A DNA stretch of 64,000 nt from Hirudinaria manillensis (taxonomy: Eukaryota > Annelida > Clitellata > Hirudinida > Hirudinidae), in NCBI GenBank assembly GCA_034509925.1, contig CM067527.1, forward strand, positions 8,994,001 to 9,058,000, given 5' to 3'. Position 1 is the first letter of the stretch. Every line of letters starts with the position of its first letter. The notes under the pieces were generated by a model that saw only the letters and a program-made list of their open reading frames with translations, was not told where the DNA came from and did no database searches. Positions 49,464 through 61,800 of the stretch are shown in pieces. A program made the position numbers and the translations under genes.

Positions 49464-50018
49464 TAATAACAACAACAAAAACAACAACAGTAATAATGAT
49501 GATGACAATGACAGCAACTCATACAATACGAATTTATGACGCAGCACAAATGCACGACATTGGAGAAAAGTTTGCTTGCTTTACTTCTAGAAGTAAAGAA
49601 GACGTAGAAGTTGAAGTTAAGCAATGAACGAGAGAATAAATTAAAGTCCACCAAAGAATTTCTACACTGTGAAGAAATATCCGACGATGTGACGTTCGAA
49701 AGAATTAAATCATCGAGAGGGGCACAAAGGCAAATGACTTCCAATTTTGTTACCTCCACGTATTGGTTTGGCCGATGGATTGCAAGTTGTAGTAGCTGCT
49801 GCTGCAATTAATGTAGCAAAGCACATCCAAACATCTCATTAACATCTCCAACACCTCATTACTGTATTCAAGCTCTGTCTCTAAACAGTTCACATTAGGT
49901 CAATAAAAAGCTAATTGGGAGCGTGTCTGGGAACAGTTCAGCAGAGGCTAACAAATACAACATAAATAATTAATTAATTAGGACGTTAAAACAAAAACGA
50001 TGATGATAATGTTGCACT
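47351..50018. other. Intergenic between HIGD2A and eIF4G
   Basis: No gene I can name. It includes an (AT)n run at about 47,609-47,625 and a GC-richer region at 48,150-49,180 with small open frames on both strands: a basic 43-codon frame at 48394-48525 (plus), a frame at 48581-48850 (plus) ending in an Asn-rich run, and overlapping minus frames at 48861-49177. None shows a domain or clear splice partners. Confidence 0.45.
49415..49469. repeat. (TAA)n microsatellite
   Basis: About 18 TAA units, nearly pure, then AAC-rich triplets. It creates an artificial poly-leucine frame on the minus strand (49235-49807). No retrotransposon is attached: an empty example of the target class. Confidence 0.9.
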
Positions 50019-51645
50019 TCAACTCGCATCTTCCTCTTCAACAGATTCCAGCAACCACCTGAAATGATGGATAGGATTGCATAAAATAACCCTCGGGCTA
50101 TCATTCGGATGGCTCCTTCGGAGCACGGAACGGATAAAACAAAACGGGTCGAACGTCACTCTGCCGTCCCGATTGATTTCCGATACGACTCGACATAAAA
50201 TTGAAGGCGATGATAGGCCATGACGATACGTGTCATGTTTACATTCACAAATCCGACAGAATTGGAAACGAAGATAATTGCAAACAAAAAGATGAAAAAA
50301 TAAGACGAAAAAACATCTCACTGGAAGAAAGCCCTGGTTGCCGTGGTGGCGACCCCTTTCCCGTTCTGCTCGTTCGGGTCGTTGCTGTTCTTCCACTCGT
50401 GGAAAGCATCTTCGGAAATCAATTCGATTTCGTAGACGAGATGGAAAAATTTATTCAACATGTCTGAAATATATAAAACAAAAGTTAATTAATCACAAAT
50501 CAATCATAAAGACAATGAGAATTTTTATCATTTTCAATGATAATTGCAAAAAAAAAAGGACAGAAACTGATCAAAGAGAGCTTAAACTTAAAATTATTAT
50601 ATGTTATTATATTGAAGCTCACTGGGAGGGTGGTCCAAGGAATGAACCAGGGCTTGGATGGCAAATAAAGTTTGCGCTTCTCTGTCGGGCATGTGGTCAA
50701 TGTACCTGTTCAAGAGACTCGTGTACCTCTTGAACGACTTCTCCTTTATTTCATAACTTCCTCCTTCACTCACTTCATCAACGAGAAAGTCATTCCATTA
50801 AAATAGTTACAAAAAAGTAAATAAAGGCAAACTTAAATAAAAATTATTAAATGAATAATTAATTAATTATTAAAATGTATGGAGAGAGAATAGGTGGTAC
50901 AAGATGGCTCGTCAAGATGTTTACAGAAGCTTTGAATAACATCCGACATTAACTTAACTTATATCCTTCAGGTCGTTTCAAATGAAATTCGCAATTAAAA
51001 AAAAATACATTTAAAATAAATCTTCTATATTTAAAATGAAGTAAATTCCTTTTAATTAATTATACTGACCTCATTAAATATATGACATCTCCTAAGATAA
51101 ATAATAAAAAGAAAACTTTTGCAAATGAGCAGCAATAATTAATTGGATGGTGATGGTAACAACAACAATGATAACAACAACAACAACAATCTTTCGGTCT
51201 GACCTTGTAACGAGGCCATGCAGGCTGCAGTGATGAGGGAGCGGATGAATGCTGCCTTCTGTTGGTGTGGAACTATTCGTTGCTGTTGGTAACAAATTAG
51301 GTTGCCGGTCAAATGACAGGTAATTTCGAGGTTAAACTCTGATTCAAATCAGATGCACGCATCAATCGTGACACAATCAATTGGGCAGGTGCAATGCTGT
51401 AAATATCTAACAGGTATGCTTAGAAATCTAAAAGCTAATGAGTCACATTGCTTAAGTATTTCAATAAAGGGACAAGTCATTAAAATAAAACCATCAATGA
51501 AACTTGAGCAACCGTGTCTCTAGCAAAAGGATCATAGCAGAGTTTGAGAACTTACATCGACCCATGAGAATATGGCATCACAGTCTGCTTGTGAGTTCAT
51601 CATATTTATCAGATCACAGGAAATGGCCGACAGTGGCTCTAATTT
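50019..51645 (-). CDS. EIF4G: eIF4G exons encoding the W2 (second C-terminal HEAT) domain
   Basis: Five exons carry [63 protein letters not shown] and [14 protein letters not shown]. These align in order with the human W2 domain, which helps bind eIF4A and Mnk kinase. The aromatic-acidic ending (W..E...EE) is the family's conserved closing motif. Duplicates part of the whole-gene entry to mark the module. Confidence 0.9.
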
Positions 51646-52831
51646 CTGCAATTAGGGAGGTCGTTGGAATCATTTTGAACAATAAATGCCAATAAAAACT
51701 TATCACATGATCAGGAGTTGATAAAATAACAAATTTATTGATTATTAATCCTCACTTACTTCGTGGACTTAAACCTACACTTTTATAATTTACCATGCAC
51801 ATAATTATAAAATCAACTTATAATTACGTAATTATAATTATATAAGCTGAAGATAAAAAAAAAACTAATGCCACAAATGCACAAGCTACAAAAAGGAAAG
51901 ATGCACAATTCTTAAGGACTGCGATAAACAACTCCGAAACTTGCATTTTCCATCACAAACTCGAAGAGGTTCCCGTCGGTGAAATCGGACCAAACGACCC
52001 GAGACGAAGTCCACAAGGAGACGGTCTTCGGAAAGCCCTGAGTCTCTGCGACCTTCGACATGCACCTGGCCATCAGGTGACCCGCTTTCCCAGATGACTT
52101 GAGGCACAGAACGGATTGGGAAATGGAAGGAAGGAAACTCGGTGATTTTATCAACATGCTGGCCAGTAATTCTGTGTAGCAGTCCCATATCTTTGGTATG
52201 TCAATCTCGAGATCGGGAGCATCTGAAAGTGCCTCCTCCAAGCTGAAATAAATGCATTAACTTACTAAAATCGGTTATAAGTTGTTAATATTATAAACTT
52301 ATTAAAACTAGACTCCAGTTTCAATTAAAATGGAGGAGAATCAATGCTTTTGATACTCATCTCGAGATTATGTGATGCCAAACCATTGTCAAAAGATCTC
52401 ACGACTTATGCTTAATTATAATCCACTTGTTGGATACATTTCAGTCATTAAACAAAACAAAACAAAAACAAATGACATGCATTTGTATTAAAACACGCAT
52501 TTGTATTAACCCTTTAACGAAATATTTGCAGTCGAGACCCAAGTTGGAAATAAGGTTCGACAGGAGGTGACCAGTTAGTCTGAGCTCTTTTGGAGATTTT
52601 TCGATGACATGGTTGATGATGGTGGACACGAAGCTGGAGAGCATGGGTCCGGTCATCTTCAGCTCTTGTGCACTCAATAAGGCTTCCTTCAATTAAAATC
52701 AAACGTTTAAAAGAAGAAAAGTCTGTTTCTATTACATGAAAATCTAATTTCTATTATACTGCTGTTATTATTATGTCAATAACTTAATAAATTAGATGTA
52801 ATTGATAAACAGCAAGGTCTTAATTAACTAA

Positions 52832-52894
<63 letters not shown>

Positions 52895-55800
52895 ACAAAC
52901 AAACAAACAAACAAACAAACAAACAAATAAATAGCAATTGCTAATAAATTAAAAACAAGTGAAAGAAACCTCACTTTATCATCGAGGACGGTGAAATACT
53001 CGTCGACCAAATATTCTGTTTTCCTCTTGAAAATGTCTTTGTTGAAAAAAGGACTCTCCTTCATGGCGGGCGGCAGCGAAGGGAGGACCGTCGGCGGGAG
53101 TTGTTTCGAGGGAGCGACGGGGGTGGAGCCGAACGCCGCCACGGGAGAGGCACGGTTCGACGCTTCTCGACTGATGCTGGATTCCCGACTGGCATTCCTC
53201 GATCCGCTGTTCGGACGAGAGGAACGGTCGCCCTGCTTGCTTCGACTGGAAAAAAACAGCACAAAAAATCACTTTGAGAAGTGTAAAATCAATGTCATTA
53301 ATCTTGCATTCTTGCTTTGCATAAATAATTTAAAATGTAAAAGTGACTTAATTAGAACCTGTGCAGTGGCAGGGAAGCATAACCTCCTTCTGCGTGCATC
53401 CTGTGGAACTGACTCCTGGGTGCAGTGCTCGGCTCTTTGAAGACGGGTCTGTTCTGACGGCCAAAGTCGAAGCTTTCGCCTAGATTTCCAACGACGGCGA
53501 ATCTGTAGACAAGAGGTAAAAGGGGAATTATTATTTTATAGATTAATTTAAATTAATACCATCAAATTGTTGCAGCGATTAATTAAAAAATTATATCGAG
53601 ATTCGGCTAGCACCGAAGAAGCAAAACCTGTTGGAAGTCGAAGATTTCTCAGATTCTTGAGAGGAGTGCCTGCTGCCGGACTGCAGCTGGGACCCTCCGC
53701 TGCTGCTTCCGGACCCGGCCCCTTGCGACCAGGTGGTGGGCCTGCAGGGCCCCAGCTTGATGTCAGAGGCGTCGATGTTCTGCTTGCTCAACCTCAACTT
53801 GGAATGGTCGAGCGGCTGAGCGCCCCCTCTTCCGACGTTCTTCGTGAGAAAGGTGGTCCACCCCTCCTCGTTCATCTGGTGACTGCCTCGGGGTCCTCCG
53901 TGGTACCTGTTGCCCCTCTGAGTCATCGAGTCCATGTTGCCCTTCTGCGACTGGATGGGCGGAGGGTAGCTGTTGACCAACTGAGGCGATTGATTAATCA
54001 TCGCCTGCTTTTGAAGTTCTTCCTGCTGCGCTTCCTTGTGGATTTGTTCGATCGTTTTCGGGTTGATGTCAACCCTTCTCGGCACCCAATTGTTCTACAC
54101 GTGGAAAAGTTGAGCTAAACATTAGCTTTACAATAAAAAAATTAAGCATTCTTTATTCAGCAAACTTGCCAGACTTGAAAGTTAATGTACAAAATGCATG
54201 GAACTTAACCTCTCTGAGTTCTATGATATCTTGCAGCATGAATCTCGTTCTCAAGGACATGTTCTTGCTCACAGATTTCTTTGAAATCTCCACAAACAAG
54301 GAATCAAGAGCTTTCTTGTTCTTGGCTTGGTCGAGGTCCTTGCCAATGGTCCTCACGAGCCAACACAGGCATTCGATGCTGTCCTCATCGTCCGTCTTCA
54401 TCAGCCTCGACAGGCAATCGAACATGATCTTTTCCGTCAACATCTTCATCTTGAACAACTCCCCTATAAACCTTCATTGAAGCGAAACATTAATTACAAT
54501 TAATTATATAATATATAATTTAATTACAAGCAATTTATTTACAATGCAGCAAAGTCAAAACTCACCTGATGTTTCCGAGAGATCTTCGTCTCAGTCTCCT
54601 CAACGTATCCACCTTTTCCAACATCAGTACCTTCTTTTTTTCTTCCTATACAAAAAAACAATTTACAAGTTTGAATTGAATTCATAAGCAACAATTAATT
54701 GTTTCAAATCAATAACATTTTAAACAGTTAAAAGGCAGTGCTTTCAATGGCACAAATTTCTCAGAGAAGGAACTGAAAATTGAATTAAACAAAGATCTTG
54801 CCCATAAATTATTCCAATTGGTACATTAATTAATATTTATTAATGCATTTATTAAACAATTTCTATCCTCTTTCATTCTATTAATTAGACAGATATTAAT
54901 GCATCAATTTTGGTTAAATCTTTTCATAGATATACTTATATTTTATTTTCACGAGAATTGATTCAATATTCAATTTAATAATTAATTAATAATGAATGTT
55001 GCTTACAGATTCACACTCATCAATCTCCTTCTGTCTCTTCTCCAACTCCAATTCGTCGATCTTGTCCTTCTCAAATTCTGTCTGACATCTGTTCAGCAAC
55101 AGTTTCCTGAAGGACACAAATTCTGTCGGAGATTCCTTTGAGAGCACTTTCATCTGCAATTATTCACTTTCTTAAAATAAATTCTTTTTAAAGAAAATAC
55201 GTTTTGGTCAAATAATTGGGATAATTGATTCAGCAAGCCTGGTCAGTCTGCAGCACAGAACACTCTCCAGGAGATGGTACCATGTAATTGGACTAATTGC
55301 TCACTGGAGGCAACATGTGCACTTATTACTAAGCACCATGGAGATGTTTTATGTGGAATGTCACAGTTTTTATAAAGTAAAATTAATAGATATTAAGCTT
55401 TCCTCAAAGTCAATGAGAGCTTGATAAGATTATCATTCAAAAATTGCTCGAAACGAAGATAATAAATAACTTACACTGCTGATATTGAGAGCCATCTGTG
55501 CATAAGCAACACAAAAATTCGGTTCTGAAATGGCCTGTGTAAAAAAAAACGATTGCTCGTATTAAAAACCAAATTAATTAATTACCTAGTTTTTAGTCTC
55601 ATTATAAAACTATAACGTCTAATTATAACACCAAGTAGACTCCCAAAAATTTACAAGAAAAGTAAAATGCATTTGTAGTTTATTTCAATATTGTTGTTGT
55701 ATTGCCATCAGACATGTTGGTTCAACTATTCCAGTGTGTACTTTAAATTGGCTTCTGAGCTTAGCAGAATCTTATTCTGTACAGCAGGGGTTTTTTTTGG

Positions 55801-58800
55801 AACTCCAGACTTGCCTGAAACACCAGCCATGGTAGATGCATTATTAAATAACTGGAGGGTGCTTTACCTCTAAACACAAATCGGTATAGAACTACAACAC
55901 TCCATCTAAAGATGGAAGCTTATTGGTGAGGCTGAGGTGGCTCCACCACTCCAGCCCTCTGCTGGAATCTCGAGAAAATGCTCAGTGACATCCATTCATC
56001 AACAAACAATTCCCCGTCACCTCATTTTCTTTCACCTTTGTGTCATCAATTCAGGACTCAATTCCAGACATACATCTTCAGTGAGATTCAAAAGTAGATC
56101 TCAAGAGTCCTTCCCTGCCAATCAATCTGGAGTCCATCCAAAGCCTGTCTCTTATCAAAGCTTCCTATATTCCCATTCCATTCTTTATCTGTTCACTAAT
56201 TCCTGGCCCTTCTGGGCCAAGCTTAAGTTCTCTGTCAGTTCACCCACATAGAAAGCCTTTCCTCTGAAAAGTCATCGAATGCATTCGACTCTCTCAAACC
56301 AAACTGAAAACTTATTTATTTGCACACTGTTTTTTACCTCCACATTTAATTGTTTTTTTTAATAAGTATTTTAACTATTTTGTTATATTTCATTCGTCAC
56401 GTTTTTGATTATTTGTCTGTCCTTGGTGTCGTCGCATCCCCTTAGGACAAGATTAATCTGATAAAATTGCATAACTAAACGTAAATATTACCTTCTCGAA
56501 GACCAAGTCCATGCATCCTGCCAACCTATCCTCAGTATTTATGGGCAGCTCTTTGATTTGTTTGAGCAACGTCTCAAAGTTTTGTGGCGTGAGCTTGTTG
56601 AGAATGCTCCTGGTTTTCTTGTAGAGTTTCTTTGTAAATAAATTTATACATTTGAATCGTTTCGCTAGCTCAACTTTGATCGAATATTTTGACACAGACG
56701 ATCGTCGGGGACGACTCTAACCTGAGTGACGGCCTCATCTCCGCTCAGAGCTTCTGCAGTCTTTATGGACGGTTTCCATGCTTGATCGGAAGTGTGGAGC
56801 TGAACCTCGTAGTTGAGAGCTACGTTGATGATTCTCTGTTGAGATGGCTGCTGATAGTCCCTCTTTTGGCTTGACTTCTTTGGGAGCCTATTGTGCTGCG
56901 ATGAAGATCTACCATAGAGTGAGAAATCGCTGAAGTTCATGGTTTGAGCAGCTCTCATGTTCATTGCAGATAATGCCCCAACTGAGGATTCCCTCTGAAA
57001 AAAATGAACGAAGATTTTAAATCCACTTCCTAAAATGAATAAGTTCCATCAAAAAATAATAACAGTGAGCCATTAAATTTCAAAGATTTACTGATTTATT
57101 ATGCAATAATTAATTCTTTCAGGTATAAACAAAAAATCAAATTTAAACCAGCATAAATAACAGCATAAGCTAGACCTAATTACATCAACAACCATTTTAA
57201 GCCTAAAGAGTATTTCTCGAAAACCTCACTACAATAACAAAACAGACTAACTTTAAAAGATGCCATAGGTTTGATGATGTCAGCAAGATCAGAAGAAATG
57301 GTTGGCAGCTTCTTCAGGGCCTCTGGACAGTCCCTGAGATTCATGAGAAACTCTCTACTGTAAACTCTCCTACCCCTATGCAAGCCATTGGTAGGTGGCA
57401 TTTGGGATAGAGCCATGTCGTCTTGAGAAGCGGTTATGTCGTTCTCGGACCTGGAGATCGATTGCTTTGCTTCTTCCGAGTCAGAGCACTGATTGCTTTC
57501 TACGGATTCCTCCTCTGCCCTGGATGTCAGTTGGACATCTTTAACATCCGTTTCTTCTTCTTCGGTGACTTCTTCTCCAGTCTCCGCCGGTTCCTCCATG
57601 GATTGCCCTATGACAACTATCGATTCGTCTGCAGCGACCGACCTCTGAATCTCCTGTTGCTCGCTGGCTGAAGCATTTGCCATGCCATGAGCTATTGCCT
57701 TTGGAGAACTAGTATCATCCTGAAAATATGGCATTTTAAAATAAGATGCATATGACAATATCAAACATTTCCATCTTACATCCTAGAGTATCTATTAATA
57801 ACTAGGTAGGCGATTTAACCGACCAATGTCTCGCTAAAGTTTATTTATCATTAGGCAGTGACGTTATCGTGGCAAGATTGCAGGATTTTCGAAAAAAACG
57901 TATTTTTACATGATATAGTTGTGGCATATATATGAAACCTATATAAAAACACTCCCCTAATCGAGCACTATGTTGTGTCAAAATTTCAAAGCAATTGGTT
58001 AAGTACTTTCAGAGAACATTTACAAGATACAAACACACATTGCATTTTTATTTATATAGGTAATCTAGTAGACATCTATTAATAATAGAGTAGACATAAA
58101 ATGTTATTTCGGAAATTTTGTTTACAGTGATTATTAAGCAAATGACAAAAGATTATTTCTCTATTAAAAACCTTCACAATGCTCTCCCTTTTCTTTACAG
58201 CTTTTTTGTGCTTCCTGCCTGAAGAAAACAAGTACCTTGTCATTTAGAATTTTCACTGAAGATGTTGAATTCATAATTATAAACATATCATGGATATCAT
58301 TCAGAAGTTGTAAGAATCCTATCTGCTAGAAAATATTCAACTCAGCATAACATCGCATTGCACATTTGTCGAGCAGCCAACTTTCAATACATCAAAACTC
58401 ACGACTCATTTTGCAAGTCCGCATTTGAGAAATATGTCAATTTTATTGACAAAATAATTTAACATCAGAAAATATGAATGCAATGGGAGAAAGTTTAGAG
58501 TTCCCAACAATTTGCGATTATTTCCTTAAGCTGTCTAAAATTAAGAACATACGAAATACAGCCGAGACAACTTCAAGAATCTAAGAAGAATGGCAATTCC
58601 AAGTATTGTTTTCGTTTGTTTGTACAACAGAAGTGCAGACTCCAGTGTATTTCTCAGACAACAAAAAGGAGGCCTAAGCATCTACGAATTACGCATCAGC
58701 ATTTTAAGATATTTCTTTATAACTCTACTTAGCTGTTCCGCTATGAGCACAGCCTCAAATCACGTGATAAACAGCAACCATCAGAATCATTCCTCTCCAT

Positions 58801-61800
58801 TCATCCACCTACTCATCCATCTCTCCACCCACCTTCCCTTTGAAAATTTATCCACAACTCCTAGAACAACAAACCAGTATGTCACGTTAATGGAACAAAT
58901 GAATGAAATAACCACGTATGAGTTTGTGGCAGTACAAATTTGCTGGACTTGAAGGATCAAAGAATCTTTGAATTAAGCTTTGAAGTATGCTCGTGACAGA
59001 ACATCAATTAGAAAGTGCCCAAACCGACGATTAGCTAAATATTTCCTTGAGACATTAGTATGACTTGCATATCTAGATTGAATCATCATCAAAATGAATG
59101 TAATCCCAGGGACATTGAATGATCTCACTTTAACAACATCTCCAATAAACTTCCATCTAAAAGTGGTTTATGTGATTCAATGAGTTATTGGTGTTAATGA
59201 AATTTTTAATAATATTCATGAATCTTTAAAAAGTTGGCAAATGCAACATGTGATGCAATGATTTTGAAATCACTATAGAAGTTAACTAACTTGTTAGCAA
59301 CAAGTTATTACTAAAATTTAAACTAAAACTGAATTTCTTGTTGTGGCAGTAGAATTGATTCATAAGAGGCACACAAAACATCAACAGCATACACTCTTTT
59401 CTTCTCTCATCCAAGTAAACATACATCCCAAATTATATATCCAAAACTGACATCAATTACAAAGATTCTCCGACAATGCTTTTTGTAAATTTTTCCCTAT
59501 GTGGAGAATGTGGCCGATTTAAGCTATTGATTATATATATATATTGGCTTAATAAGTTAAACAGGCTGTTATTCTACTTAGCCATTGCAAAGGAGAAAAC
59601 CTAGCAGCTTGAGTAATGGGGGCTACACAAGTGGTTGATCTGAACATTTACCTGTTTGACTATAAAAATCATATTCATTCTGCAGCTAAGAAACACCTTC
59701 TCTTCTGAGAACGACATCACACGAGAAAATCATTTTGCATGACTCAACCGCGAATGACAAAGTGAAGTCTTATGAGAACAAGGTTGTGGTATCAACATCA
59801 CTCAAATCAGTGACAAATCAAATATTCACATAACCATTTCAGGTCAACCTCATTTAAAACAACTTATGCCAAATTGAGCAGAAAAGAAACAATCTCAGCA
59901 AGTGAACAAGGCAATTTTTGTTTTAATTCTGCATTAATGGCAGCACCTCTATAAGTTTAGAGTTTTACAAATTAGAATGAGCAATTATACTGTAACTTCC
60001 ACTACTCTGTAGAGCTGTAATACACACCTAACAAGATCTCCACAAACATTTGACATTTGATCAGATTTCAACAAAACAATTGATGTTTTCATTACAATTA
60101 TAGTTTAAATTTCCTAGCAAAAACAATAACCTTACCTCCATCATAATCTTTAATGTCGCCATCTTCTTCACTGTCATCATTATTTTCCTCAGTTTCTTTC
60201 CCTTCAAGAGCAATTGGTTCTGACTCTGTAAAGACTGCTGCAGAAATATTTGCATCTTCCACACCTGAAATATCAATATCTATAGTACAGTATTGCTAAA
60301 GATTACTTTAATCACATGACACCATGCAAACCAAAATCATAACTAATAACCCTATTATGTTTTTGTCACAATAATAAACTTTCAGGAACTTTTGAGCTTA
60401 CTAAGTACAATTTACTAAGAATCAATGTAACTTGGTGTCTCATTATTAAGAAATTAAGCTATTTCAGTTGAACATTATGATTAACGACACTTTAGAAACA
60501 TCCAAGGCAGATTAAATCCAGAGAACACAATAACAATAGGAAAGGCTTAATAAGTAAGCTTTCATGATTTGTGATTAATAATATAAAATGTCAGGAACCT
60601 TCAGGAGAAATCACAGATTGCACATTCACAAACTCCTGCTTCCCTTCCATTCCAATTTCATGAGTCACTGCACATGACAGGTTCAAAGTTTAACGACGTG
60701 CAACGCGAACGAAAGTAACACTCGACGAATACCTGGCTCGTGAACGACTACGGCCTCGGGGTGGAATGGCGACGTGGAAAAAGTTTCTCGAAGTAACGGA
60801 TTTGCAGAGATTTCAACGTCTCCTCGATTCTGAACCTCGTAACCCGCGTCGACCGACGACTCGCGTCCTCGACCTACGACCCGCTCCGTCGGGGGACCTG
60901 CCGATTCCTCGGAGTAGAACTCCACGGAAAAGTCGGCTCCGACTCGTTCCGAGGACGACTCGAGTCGACCGTCCGTCGGATGCCCGTCGTCCGTCGTTTT
61001 CGGAGTAGATTGGATGAGCATCGTCTGAGAATTGGACACGTCCACGGCCTCTTTCACTTGTTTCTGAAAGGTGCCTGGCTGAATACCAAAAGTCGGTAAT
61101 TTTACGTATCCCGTCCGACAAAATGATTGAGCCGCAGTTTTTTAATATTTTCCTTCAAATAAAATTACTTCCCGAATCGTCACGAGGCGAGGCATGCCGG
61201 TTAAACGAGGTTAAACGCGATCGTGCAGAAGCATATTCATAGAATCGATAGGGCCAGAAGATAGGTTCATTTTCACTCTATGCCAATAACTGATGGTCAG
61301 CACTGCTTGTTCAAACAAGTACGATGAAGAATTTATTTGAAGCAATGGAAACCAACCACATCAGACTTTGTCAGAGTAGTAAGATCAACTTCTTCATTGG
61401 TGGTCGGATTGACGATCTTGATCGTCTTCTTCTCTTTCTTCAATGTCCCCGGGTTGCTGCTCGGCTGGAGACCCTGCTGTAAACTTCTGGAATATTCCTC
61501 CCTATACACTGCAATTAGTAATAACATCGCTAAATCACTAAAGTATATTTCTGGTAAAATCAGAATAAACTGCTCAGAGCAATAACTGTAATACTTATTA
61601 GCTAAATATTTTTATTTGTTAGATTTCTCAAATATCAACCTTATGACGGCAACATGAGACACATATTTTGAAAAAGGAAACAAACGGAAATTACTAATGT
61701 ATGGTTTGCTGATGGCATGTTTGGAAGGTGCCTGACTCAGAGGTGTCTGCAAAGGAGACTGGTTGACCTGTGCAGGACCGTGAGGAAGGTACGGACTGAA

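Noticed and set aside
49235-49807. 190-codon minus-strand open frame with a poly-leucine run
   Set aside because: The length comes from the (TAA)n array at 49415-49469 and neighbouring AAC triplets; no domain, no splice context.
53567-54118. 183-codon plus-strand open frame
   Set aside because: It is the antisense shadow of the GC-rich eIF4G exon 54094-53628.
55937-56251. 104-codon plus-strand frame in an eIF4G intron
   Set aside because: No similarity to RT or other proteins; lies in a probable degraded element, so not called as a gene.
58590-58952. 120-codon plus-strand open frame in an eIF4G intron
   Set aside because: Low-complexity content, no recognised domain, no promoter or splice evidence.
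61063-61140. Minus-strand open frame 61121-60813, Arg-rich
   Set aside because: Wrong frame across the eIF4G exon 61063-60733; the phase-consistent frame reads [16 protein letters not shown].
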